Shown: positions 40,989-50,642 of the stretch, in pieces
Position numbering within the stretch: position 1 is the stretch's first letter
How the letters are laid out: every line of letters begins with the position of its first letter
DNA from: Blastobasis lacticolella
Taxonomy: Eukaryota; Arthropoda; Insecta; Lepidoptera; Blastobasidae
DNA: 64,000 bases
Direction: 5' to 3'
Assembly (NCBI GenBank): GCA_905147135.1
Contig: LR990056.1
Location: 7,884,001-7,948,000, forward strand
Program-made: the position numbers and the translations under genes
The notes under the pieces: model-generated
Told to the model about the DNA's origin: nothing
The model's database searches: none
The model's input: the letters and a program-made list of their open reading frames with translations, nothing else

Positions 40989-43271
40989 CTAATCGGAATC
41001 ACTTGCTACAGGATCATTGCTAAAGACCAACCATGGGTACATTTTATCAACTGAATATACTCCAGTATAAATCGCTTTACCGTCTTTACGTGTGATTGGC
41101 GTATCTTGGACCTCATAGCGATCATTGCCTAGGATCTTAGTAATTTTGTAAGGCCCAAAACATTTGGGAACCAATTTACGACTTTGTCCAGGAATTGTGG
41201 CAACTTCCCTTTCTACCCTAACCAGGTCACCGACCTGATACTTGTGAGCTTCCTTACGGGTTCGATCAAATCTCTCTTTTTGCTTTTGTTGTTCGGAACT
41301 TATTTTCTCTTCAACTTCTGATCTAACTTGTATTACGTCCTGGCGTTCACTTGCCTCGGATACCACGGGGTTCATGATACTATCACAACTACCAGTTGGC
41401 GCGACGCCGAACAAAGCCTCTGCTGGAGTCTTACCTGTACCCTTATTAAGGGTATTATTTAAAGACCATTGTACCTTTAAAATTGAGAGGTCCCACTGAT
41501 CGTCGGGCTTATCATGGTTTGCTGCTGTCAACGAATCTACCAGAGTTCGGTTGTAGCGTTCGATCTGTCCATTCGCTCGTGGTGTAGCGACAGCATTCAA
41601 AATATGCTTCATGCCTTTCACGTGAACAAACCTTTGAAAACTATGACTCGTAAAACTTGTTCCTTGATCGGTTATAAGCCTTCGAGGCACTCCGAATAAA
41701 GCAAAATACTCTTCAAATACCTGAATTGTCGTTTTAGACTTACAGTCTTTGACCGCTTTCAAATATATATATTTCGTGAATGAGTCAATTATAGCAAGAA
41801 CATACTGATTTTTCTTCTTACTTAAGGGAAAAGGACCACAATGGTCTGCGTGCAAGGTGTCAAAGGGCTTATTCGGTTTTTCAATTGGATGCAACATGCC
41901 TTCCTTTGCACCTGCAGGCACTTTATTATGTGCACAATGGAGACACGCTTTACAATATTTCCTTATAAATTTTCTCATTCCTTTAAACCAATAGACGTTT
42001 TTGACGCGATCGTAAGTCTTTTCAAAACTAAAATGACCGTTGTCATCATGTTTCATCTTCAGTATTTGCCACCTAACTGATTTCGGAACTACCCATAATA
42101 GAGATACTTTATCGTCCTTTTTAACCACTCTGTACAGCCTGTCATTTTTATATGTGAAGTTATTTTTCACCTCCACTACTGTTTCGCTATTCGGATCTTG
42201 AAGTATTTCAATCATGCGTTTTAGTTCGGGGTCAGCTGACTGGACCGTTTGTAACCAGGCTGCCTCATCCTGAACGACTAAAATGTCCATGACATCGGTT
42301 GTCACCTCGTCCTTTCTAGCAGGATTTCGACTTAGCGCGTCGACATGCGCCATTCGCGCGCCCGGCCTATACTCGATTGTAAACTCGTACTCCTGCATAC
42401 CTATCCACCACCTGGCAACTCGTGGCACAAGATCGCGTTTAGTCATAGTATTGCGAATGGCACTACAATCAGTAACCACTTTAAAGGGTGTACCTAAAAG
42501 ATACACTCTAAACTTTTGGAGGGCAGTTACTAATGCGAGCGTCTCGAGCTCGTAAGAGTGAAATCGTTGCTCCTCCGGCGATGTCTGCCTACTATAGTAA
42601 GCCACAGGTTGCAAATCAGACCCTTTTCTCTGCATCAAAATCGCCGCAACTCCAAATTTGCTAGCATCGGTATGAACCTCCATACTTGCTGAAGGGTCAT
42701 AAAGAGCTAATATTGGTCGGCTAACTAGTTTAGACTTTAATTCATTGAAAGCTCGTTGTTGTGCTTCATCAAAATGCCACGGAACATCCTTTTTAGTAAG
42801 GTTCGTCAAAGGCCGTGCTATAATTGAGAAATCTTTAACGAACCTTCGAAAGTAACTAGTAAGACCTATAAATTGCCTAACCTCGTGCACGTTTTTTGGT
42901 TGTGGGAAATGTTGGACAGCATGGATTTTGTGACTACCTGGCTTGAGGCCTTTTGCTGAGATCTCGTATCCTAAGTAATCGATGTGGGTCTGGAAGAAGT
43001 GGCATTTTTCCAGCTTTAAAGTCAAATTCGCTGAACGTAACAACATAAACACATGCTCTAGTTTTTCCATACCCTCCTCGATATCCTTGGAAGCGACCAG
43101 CAAATCGTCCATGTATGCTAGAGCTAAGCGTTTTCCTGAACCTTTCAACATAGTATTTATTGTCCTCTGGAAAACACTAGGCGCATTTGCCAACCCGAAC
43201 GGCATTCTGTTATATTCATATAACCCATCGGGTGTGACAAACGCGGTCAGTGACTTGCTGGACTCGGCCAT
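40989..43271 (-). CDS. Element C Pol, downstream part (rest of RT, RNase H, integrase)
   Basis: The frame is open for 760 codons from an internal Met. It is the continuation of the gag-pol frame after a one-base loss, so this Met is probably not a natural start. Numbering from it: reverse transcriptase YMDD at 53-56; RNase H D202, E241/E243, D268 and D311 (VDALSRN); integrase zinc site H408-H413-C443-C446; catalytic triad D476-D535-E571 with the usual D-58-D-35-E spacing; and a GPY-type module (CFGPYKI) near the end. It makes element cDNA and inserts it (family knowledge). The arrangement RT-RNase H-integrase is that of Ty3/gypsy. No env follows; the repeat array and the LTR come next. Confidence 0.93.
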   Translation of the reverse strand: MAESSKSLTAFVTPDGLYEYNRMPFGLANAPSVFQRTINTMLKGSGKRLALAYMDDLLVASKDIEEGMEKLEHVFMLLRSANLTLKLEKCHFFQTHIDYLGYEISAKGLKPGSHKIHAVQHFPQPKNVHEVRQFIGLTSYFRRFVKDFSIIARPLTNLTKKDVPWHFDEAQQRAFNELKSKLVSRPILALYDPSASMEVHTDASKFGVAAILMQRKGSDLQPVAYYSRQTSPEEQRFHSYELETLALVTALQKFRVYLLGTPFKVVTDCSAIRNTMTKRDLVPRVARWWIGMQEYEFTIEYRPGARMAHVDALSRNPARKDEVTTDVMDILVVQDEAAWLQTVQSADPELKRMIEILQDPNSETVVEVKNNFTYKNDRLYRVVKKDDKVSLLWVVPKSVRWQILKMKHDDNGHFSFEKTYDRVKNVYWFKGMRKFIRKYCKACLHCAHNKVPAGAKEGMLHPIEKPNKPFDTLHADHCGPFPLSKKKNQYVLAIIDSFTKYIYLKAVKDCKSKTTIQVFEEYFALFGVPRRLITDQGTSFTSHSFQRFVHVKGMKHILNAVATPRANGQIERYNRTLVDSLTAANHDKPDDQWDLSILKVQWSLNNTLNKGTGKTPAEALFGVAPTGSCDSIMNPVVSEASERQDVIQVRSEVEEKISSEQQKQKERFDRTRKEAHKYQVGDLVRVEREVATIPGQSRKLVPKCFGPYKITKILGNDRYEVQDTPITRKDGKAIYTGVYSVDKMYPWLVFSNDPVASDSD

Positions 43272-43348
43272 CGGTACTTGATAGTAGCCCGAAGCTAAAT
43301 CCAGGCTAGTGAAATAGCTATTTCCTCCAAGACTATCCAGCTGATCCT

Positions 43349-45793
43349 CTATTCTAGGAAGAGGGACTTGTCCTTTAGAGTTTTTCGGTTAAGGGCCCTA
43401 AAGTCAACGCAAAGGCGTTTCTCTCCATTTTTCTTATTAACTAAAATAACAGGACTAGCGTAAGATGAGGTGCTCTCTCGTATTATCCCATGACACAATA
43501 AGTCGTTAACGATCGTGGCTAGTTGCTCTCTTTCTTTTATTGACATCCTATATGGGTTGTAGACTACCGGCGTATCGTCACTTAATCTTATAGTCATTTC
43601 GGTCAACGAAGTTTTGCCTAATTCCGACAGGTTCAACGCGAAACAATCTCTATATCTCTTTAGTAAATCTGTAAACTTATTTATCTGAACGTCATTTAAC
43701 TTAGTTCCAATATTAACTTTATCCATAGTTAATGGTTCAAATGATTTTGAAAAATCTACACATCCTACATACAAATCATCAACTTCTTCATACGAGCAGC
43801 CTCGGGCAATAACATGGTTTCGGTTTATTATAACTTCCGATTTACTAATATTTGTTATCATAATGTAACCCTTACCATCAACAAAGTTATATAAACCAGG
43901 TAATATAAAACACTCTGCGATACCAACTCGAATACTACCACCTGACACAAAAAGATGCCCCGTATACGTGGACTCCGTGTGAACAACGACTGGTGCAGTG
44001 CAACTGGCAGTTAGCGTAAATATATCATCACTTAGGATTTTCACTTTGAAGGTTTTATCACAAATTTCCATTAAGGGCAATTCGGAGAAAGTGAGCTCGT
44101 CACAAGTTTTATAAATTATTACATTAGGTAATTCCGTGAATGTTTGCCCTAAAATAACTGGAACCTGCATATACTGATCTGGGACTATCAAAATATCGAT
44201 ACATGCTTCGATATTACCAACAGCTATTTTAGCCTTCGTAGTTCCTAACGCCTGTACCAACGAGTTCCCAAAGCCACGAAGATTAGGTAAATTGTGATTT
44301 GGCAACCAACTGGAAAATATGCTTTTTGCATCAGAATAACGCATCAATGTGCAGCTGCTACCTAGGTCGACGTAGGCAAGACGATCTATATCATTAACTT
44401 TTATGTTTTTATAGTATTTACTGTTGGGTCCAGTGTCAGGTTCTGCTATACACATAACCTTCTTGACTGGTTCTGACTCATTCTGATCAGGCTTATTCCC
44501 AGCGTTTGCCGTAGACAAGTCTCTTTTACGACAATCTTTAGTAATATGTCCCAACATGTGACAAAATCCGCATTTCTTAATTGGTTTTGTGCATCTCACA
44601 CTAATGTGACCTGTTTCACCGCAATTAAAGCACCGTGGAAGTGAATCTGGACCTTTAAATAATTCACGTGACGTAGTCGTATTTGTAACCGGTCTATTAT
44701 TACGAGCCTGTGGATGCGTAAATGGCGGCCTATTTCTTGGAGTCAGAAATTCGTTTTGGCCAATGGTCCGTAAATACGACAGCAATTTCTCAGGTTCATC
44801 AAACATACAAGCATTAGCACCCATACGAACGAATTTATCATCCATTCCATGGATGAGACACGCTACCGCTTTGGATCCACTTATTTCACACTTATGTAGT
44901 AAAGCCAATTTATCGTAATAGTAAACATCAAGTGCCTGACCTAATTTACAGCGAATCCTCAACATTTTACTTAATAAATCTCCGTAGTTTTCATTTGAAG
45001 GAAATGCAGATTTCAATTTTGCCGCCCATTCGACCCATGAAAATAGTACTGAAGGTAATCCTTGGTACCAGCGCTTTGCCAGACCTGCCAGCTTGGGCAA
45101 CGCATAATGACATGTTTGACGATCATCCCAGGAATAGATTTTGGCACATTCATCAACTTTATGAATCCACCATTCAACACTCTGTGTGTTGTCAGCAGGG
45201 TCATACTCTGGGACTACGTTAACGTTACTCATATTATAGTGCCAGCTCGAAAGCCTATTTGATGTTAACGTAGATGTACTAGGTACATGAGGCCCAGCAG
45301 ACGTAATAGGTGGGGTTGTTATGGGTTCTATGCAACTAACACGATCTTTGCTAGATGAGCAAAGGAGCGGGGGAGTCATACGTGATTCGCTCATCCGTGG
45401 TGTTGCCGCTAGAGCTACGTCAGTTTGTTTGTGTCGATCCCGGCCATTATGATGACCGCGCTTTTTACTACGATGGCTCACTCGAGACAAGGGCCTTCCC
45501 TGCCTACTACGAAGAGATCGACTAGACCTAAACGATCTACTGCGACGACGACGGCGAGAGCGTCGTTCGCGATTGTAATCAGAACTTGACGATGAACTAC
45601 GATCACGACGACTGCGTCTGCTACGACTATGTTTCGAACGTGATCGTGTTCGCTTGGTCCGACGCTGACGCGCCTTGTAACTACGCCCACAATTCCTTTC
45701 TGAATCATCCGACTCCGAACTGCTAGTACTCGTATACGAAGTACGACTTGATTGTCGTCTAGTTCGAGATCGAGATTTCCTATTAGATGGCAT
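43349..45793 (-). CDS. Element C Gag-protease and start of reverse transcriptase
   Basis: 814 codons from ATG at 45793. Residues 1-115 are strongly Arg/Ser-rich with many RS dipeptides, unlike an ordinary Gag start. A retrotransposon Gag/capsid domain follows (about 200-350: WWIHKVDECAKIY, AKRWYQGLP, WAAKLKSAFP). Two CCHC knuckles are at C388-C391-H396-C401 and C408-C411-H416-C421. The protease site reads YVDLGSS with D476. The RT start has SPVILVNKKNGEKRLCVDFR. The frame ends at 43349 through a one-base deficit near 43359, in the stretch after the RT Asn-Arg-Lys segment. Protein homology then continues in the next frame. Everything else is intact, so the lesion is recent or a sequencing error. 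Confidence 0.92.
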   Translation of the reverse strand: MPSNRKSRSRTRRQSSRTSYTSTSSSESDDSERNCGRSYKARQRRTKRTRSRSKHSRSRRSRRDRSSSSSSDYNRERRSRRRRRSRSFRSSRSLRSRQGRPLSRVSHRSKKRGHHNGRDRHKQTDVALAATPRMSESRMTPPLLCSSSKDRVSCIEPITTPPITSAGPHVPSTSTLTSNRLSSWHYNMSNVNVVPEYDPADNTQSVEWWIHKVDECAKIYSWDDRQTCHYALPKLAGLAKRWYQGLPSVLFSWVEWAAKLKSAFPSNENYGDLLSKMLRIRCKLGQALDVYYYDKLALLHKCEISGSKAVACLIHGMDDKFVRMGANACMFDEPEKLLSYLRTIGQNEFLTPRNRPPFTHPQARNNRPVTNTTTSRELFKGPDSLPRCFNCGETGHISVRCTKPIKKCGFCHMLGHITKDCRKRDLSTANAGNKPDQNESEPVKKVMCIAEPDTGPNSKYYKNIKVNDIDRLAYVDLGSSCTLMRYSDAKSIFSSWLPNHNLPNLRGFGNSLVQALGTTKAKIAVGNIEACIDILIVPDQYMQVPVILGQTFTELPNVIIYKTCDELTFSELPLMEICDKTFKVKILSDDIFTLTASCTAPVVVHTESTYTGHLFVSGGSIRVGIAECFILPGLYNFVDGKGYIMITNISKSEVIINRNHVIARGCSYEEVDDLYVGCVDFSKSFEPLTMDKVNIGTKLNDVQINKFTDLLKRYRDCFALNLSELGKTSLTEMTIRLSDDTPVVYNPYRMSIKEREQLATIVNDLLCHGIIRESTSSYASPVILVNKKNGEKRLCVDFRALNRKTLKDKSLFLE

Positions 45794-46210
45794 TTTAAGA
45801 CCGAGAAAATTAGTTGATTATAAAATACTATTCAAATAATATATAAATCTGAAACACGTCCTATTAAAATCATACGATTATGGCTTCATAGATACTTATG
45901 AGTAACTCCACAAAATACTTAGTACTAATATTAATACAGTACATTAAAACATTAGATTACCCAAAAAAATTTATACAAAGAGGGTAGATACAAAATAACA
46001 ACAAAGATTTATGAACAAAGAACAAAGAGAAAATAAAATTGAACAGGAACAGAAAATAGGGTAGGTAGATACTTTGTCTACTTCTTCAAAATTAGTTTCA
46101 TTTATGTAAGTACATAAATAACAGACTAAGTAGTCTTATTAACGTAGCTATTAATTTTCCGGATCAAAATTATATAGTCACCAGCAACAAATACTGGGTT
46201 TCATATTATG
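45794..46210 (-). other. Element C leader, part next to gag
   Basis: A+T-rich untranslated leader between gag and the inserted LINE. No open frame of note. Confidence 0.6.
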
Positions 46211-46492
46211 TAGGTAGTTGTAAAAAAATGTCTGAAAGCCAACTAATTGTACACTGTGAATTATAATGTTTTATAAATAGTTCCGAAGGTCCAACACCCC
46301 TGACCTTTTGTAAACTGTGTCTAGTATACGCCAGCGCTTGTGTGCGTTGTGGGCATCGCTGGAGTCTGCGCATTAGGGCAAGCCGTGTGAAATATTTTTA
46401 TATTCATTTTTTGACAAAACTATTGTCATAACGCCACGCTGCCGTCGCCATAGCAACGAAGGGCTGCGTAAAGTCAGATTCTGCGCGCGCAG

Positions 46493-46500
46493 TATAAAAA
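46493..46500 (+). promoter_or_regulatory. TATA-box-like site in the LINE 5' region
   Basis: TATAAAAA directly after a GC-rich stretch (CTGCGCGCGCAG), about 155 bp before the LINE start codon. It resembles a polymerase II core promoter. Initiation some 30 bp downstream would leave the box outside the transcript, so its role is uncertain. Confidence 0.4.
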
Positions 46501-46653
46501 GCGGAGTAAACTGCGCGTCACGCACGTCACCGTTGCCGTCAAAGAAAATGGTGTTTTTGTGATGTATGGATGTTTGTGCTTTGTATGTTTTAAATTGTTA
46601 TAATTAGCGTAAGATTGCCTAATTTTTTACTTATTTTATTATAGTTTTTGTGT

Positions 46654-49536
46654 ATGTCAGTGAGTGCAAATAACGATGCCGATATTCGAGGGCATTCAAT
46701 CGATGGAGCCACTTCTTTCCAGTGTTTCCTCTGCCCCCAGGCGCGCTTTTTTAATACCAAACGTGGCCTTAATATTCATATTGGAAAAAAACACAAGCAA
46801 AACCCAAATAACATACCATCATCGTGTCCAAATTTTAATACCACCCCTCCATCAAGCACAAATCAGGACGAGCCCCTGTGGTCATACCTTTCAAAACTAA
46901 AACGGGCAGTGCCAGTCATAAAAAGGATACCACGGGGCGCTCGTATAACAGTTGCACACAAGTTATCATCCATTATTAAAAACACGATAAAAGAAAACTC
47001 AAAGCGCGCCTGGACACAACTTCTCACATTCCCATTCTATATTCTTAATGTAAATAACGAAAATTCAAAATCTCTAACAACCAAAATTAAACTAAATTGT
47101 TCCGAAAATAACCCTTTGGATAATTTCTTCCAGACAAGCCGTTTGTATCATTCATATAATAAGCAGAGGAAAATTGAAGAGAAGGTGAGTGACGGGGACA
47201 TAAAGGGCGCAGCGCAGCTGCTCTTTTCGCAGGATTCCCTCGCCCCTGACTCTCAGGAAACATTAATAGCACTGAAAGATAAACACCCATCAGCACCACA
47301 GCCTGATCTGACTCCTCCTGATCTTACCACCGCCGCCCACCTCACCGCTAACTGTGACGATGTTCTGACGGCGGTGATGTCCTTCAAGAACGGCTCAGCC
47401 GGCGGCCTCGACGGACTTTCACCACAGCATCTTAAAGACCTGTTGTGCAAGTCTTGCGGGGACGCTGGAGTCAAGCTCTTGGAGGATCTCACCGCCCTGA
47501 TCAATGTCATGTTGGCGGGGAGGGTAAACGCAGATATAATTGAGACGCTGTATGGTGCAAACCTGTGCGCTTTAATAAAAAAAGATGGAGGAGTGAGGCC
47601 GATTGCTGTGGGAACCACCCTTCGGAGACTCGCCTCCAAAATTTCTTGTAAAAAATTTGCACCAAAATTAACGTCCACGTTTCAACCTATTCAGCTTGGT
47701 TTTGGAAGTAAAGGTGGCTGCGAAGCCGCTGTACATGCCTTGCGGGCTTTTATAACCCACGACCAGGCTGAGGTGGTTTTAAAAGTGGACGTCAAAAACG
47801 CATTCAATTCGGTAAATAGAGACACCCTACTCATTGAAATTAAACAACAATGTCCAGAACTACTACCTTACATTTGGCAATGTTACAATATCCCTTCTAA
47901 ATTAATGTACAAATCTCACGTTTTGAACTCTGAAGTAGGGTGTCAACAGGGAGACCCACTCGGACCAGCAATTTTCAGTTTGGCAATACATCCTATAATA
48001 TCAAAATTACAGTCTAAATTGAATATTTGGTACCTGGATGACGGGACACTCGGAGGTGAAGCAGCTACGGTTTTAAAAGATTTACATATTTTAACATCTG
48101 AATTCCAGAAAATCGGCCTTACTTTAAATTTTTCGAAATGCGAGTTATATTTGGACTCAAAATTGACTGACAAAGAAAAAATCATAACTGAATTTGACTC
48201 TTTTGCACCGGGAATTAAAATTTTAAACGACGAAAACCTCCGCCTTTTGGGTGCTCGCATCATGGACGAGTCTATTCCGGCTTTCTTAAAAGAAAAACAA
48301 TCAAAATTTGAAATTTATTGTCAAGAACTGGTAAAAATAAAGTCACACATGGCCCTGTATATACTCCGATTCTGCCTGTTTGTCCCGGAGTTTACTTACT
48401 TTTTGCGGTGTAGTCCGATTTGGAAATTTGAAAATTTAATTCTACCTTTGGACAATGAAATTAAATCTATACTCGGCAAAATTCTTAATTTAAATTTAAA
48501 TACGCGTTCTTGGTCTCAAGCCGCTCTCCCGATTCGTCTAGGCGGTATTGGGGTACGTAAAATTTCTAATGTTTCTCTCCCGGCTTTTTTACCATCTGTG
48601 CACAGCACTGAAAACCTGATATCCAAAATCTTGGGACCACAGCATAATTTTATGCAAAGCTCATGCTGCACAGATGCTAAACAAGCCTGGGAGAGCTTAT
48701 GTCCGAGTGAGACTCCCCCAGAGTCTCCGATTCACCAACGGCTTTGGGATGAGCCACTTTGTAAAAAAATTCAAAAAGATTTAATAGATTCTTCGGCTAG
48801 TGTTTCGGAACGTGCTCGTCTCTTGGCCGTTTCTGAGCGGGAGTCAGGATTCTGGCTTCAAGCTGTCCCTTCCCTGAATATCGGCACCGTTTTAGATAAC
48901 TTATCGTTATCTATTTGTTTGGGTTTGAGGTTGGGGGTCAACCTCGTTCATCCACATTGGTGTCCCTGTGGTGCATATGTGGATTCGCTGGGGCACCACG
49001 GTCTGTCATGTAGTCGTAGCGCAGGCCGAATCTCCAGACACGCGGCAATAAATGACGTCATCCGAAGGGCGCTTGTCACCGTCAACGTACCGGCTGTATT
49101 AGAGCCGAATGGTACCGTACGTGACGATGGCAAGAGGCCCGACGGCATGACGCTCATTGCTTGGAAACGTGGGAGGGCGCTGGTGTGGGACGCTACTTGC
49201 GTGGACACTCTGGCGCCGTCCCATGTAACCTCTACCGCCCGCGGTGCTGGAGCTGCGGCCTCTGCTGCTGAGGACCTCAAACGTAGGAAATATGAAAGCC
49301 TAGCCCAGGACTTTATATTTCAGCCGTTTGGGGTTGAGACGTTGGGACCGTGGGGCCCTGATGCTTTAAAGTTTTTTAAAGTTTTAAGTAAAAAGCTGAT
49401 TGACACCACAGGTGACCGGAGAGCTGGCGCGTTCCTCGGACAGAGGATAAGTATTGCTATCCAACGAGGCAACGCAGCTAGCTTTTTGGGCACCATTCCG
49501 CGGGACAACAGTGTGGATGATTTTTTTAATATATAA
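46654..49536 (+). CDS. LINE ORF: zinc finger, reverse transcriptase, restriction-like endonuclease
   Basis: 960 codons from the first in-frame ATG (two open codons precede it). Seen: a C2H2 finger C24-C27-H42-H47, probably for DNA binding; reverse transcriptase with D379 in KVDVKNAFN, GCQQGDPLGPA (about 429-439) and YLDD at 460-463; a CCHC motif C770-C772-H782-C786; and a PD-(D/E)XK-like nuclease with RPD at 828-830 and WDATCVD with D846. The C-terminal segment FGVETLGPWGP is also present in the two truncated copies nearby. Known role of the group: the nuclease nicks the target and the RT copies the RNA from the nick (target-primed reverse transcription). The ORF is undamaged, so this copy may be active. 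The exact clade is not decided. Confidence 0.9.
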   Translation: MSVSANNDADIRGHSIDGATSFQCFLCPQARFFNTKRGLNIHIGKKHKQNPNNIPSSCPNFNTTPPSSTNQDEPLWSYLSKLKRAVPVIKRIPRGARITVAHKLSSIIKNTIKENSKRAWTQLLTFPFYILNVNNENSKSLTTKIKLNCSENNPLDNFFQTSRLYHSYNKQRKIEEKVSDGDIKGAAQLLFSQDSLAPDSQETLIALKDKHPSAPQPDLTPPDLTTAAHLTANCDDVLTAVMSFKNGSAGGLDGLSPQHLKDLLCKSCGDAGVKLLEDLTALINVMLAGRVNADIIETLYGANLCALIKKDGGVRPIAVGTTLRRLASKISCKKFAPKLTSTFQPIQLGFGSKGGCEAAVHALRAFITHDQAEVVLKVDVKNAFNSVNRDTLLIEIKQQCPELLPYIWQCYNIPSKLMYKSHVLNSEVGCQQGDPLGPAIFSLAIHPIISKLQSKLNIWYLDDGTLGGEAATVLKDLHILTSEFQKIGLTLNFSKCELYLDSKLTDKEKIITEFDSFAPGIKILNDENLRLLGARIMDESIPAFLKEKQSKFEIYCQELVKIKSHMALYILRFCLFVPEFTYFLRCSPIWKFENLILPLDNEIKSILGKILNLNLNTRSWSQAALPIRLGGIGVRKISNVSLPAFLPSVHSTENLISKILGPQHNFMQSSCCTDAKQAWESLCPSETPPESPIHQRLWDEPLCKKIQKDLIDSSASVSERARLLAVSERESGFWLQAVPSLNIGTVLDNLSLSICLGLRLGVNLVHPHWCPCGAYVDSLGHHGLSCSRSAGRISRHAAINDVIRRALVTVNVPAVLEPNGTVRDDGKRPDGMTLIAWKRGRALVWDATCVDTLAPSHVTSTARGAGAAASAAEDLKRRKYESLAQDFIFQPFGVETLGPWGPDALKFFKVLSKKLIDTTGDRRAGAFLGQRISIAIQRGNAASFLGTIPRDNSVDDFFNI

Positions 49537-49630
49537 TATTTTAGTGTTAGTGTTTAATTTTATTTGTAATTGTAAATTGTATGTATATTAGGTATATAAA
49601 GAGATAGTTATAATTATTTAGGTAGTTGTA

Positions 49631-49793
49631 GTTATTCATGAAAACACTAGATCTCGTTGAGTTCACTTGACGAAAATGTACTTTTAAAAACGATGTTGCA
49701 CACTGACCTTCAATGCAGAATCGCCGATTCAGCACTTACGACTCGCATAGTCCACTTTTGTCGTGGGTTTTTGGGGCGTCCCGTCTTCTGATT
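49631..49793 (-). other. Element C leader, part next to the 5' LTR
   Basis: Separated from the rest of the leader by the LINE. The primer-binding site, containing TCAGAAG, lies at 49785-49791 (minus). Confidence 0.6.
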
Positions 49794-50037
49794 TGTTAGA
49801 TTCCTCCTTAATAAAACTCAGTTGATAGGACACAACTCACTTTTAATAATGCCAGACAATGTTTACTTGGATATTTTACACAAATTAGGTAAGTAGCCTT
49901 AGGTGCTAACGACGTCTATTTTCGTAATGGCCGCGGAATACGTTTGTTGTCCAGATCGCGCCAAAAGTGACAGGTGTCCGATTAGAGTACCACAGACTAT
50001 GACCAAAACAATCTACGGTTATTATCAATATCTTACA
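49794..50037 (-). repeat. 5' LTR of element C
   Basis: 244 bp; copy of 39907-40150. Followed on the plus strand by the CAAG duplication. Confidence 0.92.
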
Positions 50038-50117
50038 CAAGAGACACCGATTTCCACCGGGCTACGACTACGTAATAGCTACTGGTATAGTCGACATCAA
50101 TACGGCCTATAGAGTGC

Positions 50118-50642
50118 TTACTGTTCACGCTCTGGCTCATCAGCACAATCACGCTCTGGCTCATCAGCACAATCAACATCATTAATATCTGCTGGTACAT
50201 AACCTTCAGGAATCGTTCTTAGCCTATCGTGTGCGTACTTGAAAGTACGCTTCGAGTCTAAAGCTTTCAACGTATAGCGATCCCCATCCAACACTTCAAT
50301 CACTTTGAACGGTCCTTTGAATTTTGGGTCTAACTTTAACTGGTTACGTTCTTCATTGGCCAGTAAAACAAAATCGCCTAGCGAAAACTTTTTGATTGAA
50401 GCTTTTGTACTGTTGAAACGAGCTTTGTCATAGCTTGCACACTTTTGAATATTATCTGATGCTATTCCACGGACCTCGTCAATGTCTACTTCTGTATCAA
50501 CATCGTTACTACACATCAGTGATAATGGTCTAGCTACTTTACCGATTAAAAACTCGAGGGGAGAAGCTTTGGTAACGCGGTTCATAGTACAATTAATCAC
50601 GAGTTGTACCTCACCTAACGCGAGTAACAAGTCCACTATCAT
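50118..50642 (-). CDS. Element B integrase C-terminal remnant
   Basis: 174 codons starting with ATG. The start reads like the end of the integrase core region (QLVINCTMNRVTKASPLEF). Next come a helical linker, a basic beta-rich segment (FSLGDFVLL) and a GPF/Y module (KFKGPFKVIEVLDGDRYTL), then an acidic tail with a repeated DCADEPER. The three catalytic acids are absent. It corresponds to the last quarter of gypsy-type Pol and to the same part of element C. The non-coding leader joins directly upstream, so an internal deletion created this mini-ORF. It could still be translated, since its ATG is the first long frame after the leader; whether it is made is unknown. Confidence 0.75.
   Translation of the reverse strand: MIVDLLLALGEVQLVINCTMNRVTKASPLEFLIGKVARPLSLMCSNDVDTEVDIDEVRGIASDNIQKCASYDKARFNSTKASIKKFSLGDFVLLANEERNQLKLDPKFKGPFKVIEVLDGDRYTLKALDSKRTFKYAHDRLRTIPEGYVPADINDVDCADEPERDCADEPEREQ

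Larger units (their letters stand above)
46223..49618 (+). mobile_element. Complete-looking LINE with restriction-like endonuclease, inserted in element C
   Basis: 3396 bp flanked by a perfect 12-bp duplication TAGGTAGTTGTA (46211-46222 and 49619-49630). It has about 430 bp of 5' untranslated sequence, one ORF, and about 80 bp of 3' sequence ending TTATAATTATT with no poly(A). It lies opposite in strand to element C. The domain layout (N-terminal zinc finger, RT, C-terminal CCHC and PD-type endonuclease, no APE domain) fits the R2/R4-like group of LINEs. The target is not ribosomal DNA. Confidence 0.87.
39907..50037 (-). mobile_element. Element C: gypsy-type LTR retrotransposon with a LINE in its leader
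   Basis: 244-bp LTRs (39907-40150 and 49794-50037; TGTAAGAT...TCTAACA on the element strand) show no difference by eye. They are flanked by CAAG (39903-39906 and 50038-50041). The interior holds gag-pol, a 75-bp repeat array and a foreign LINE (46223-49618). The primer-binding site near 49785-49791 (TCAGAAG) again resembles tRNA-Leu. Identical LTRs argue for a young insertion. It landed 80 bp downstream of element B's truncated pol stop. Confidence 0.93.

Noticed and set aside
47087..47678. Antisense open frames opposite the LINE ORF
   Set aside because: They overlap the well-supported LINE reading and have no recognisable domain.
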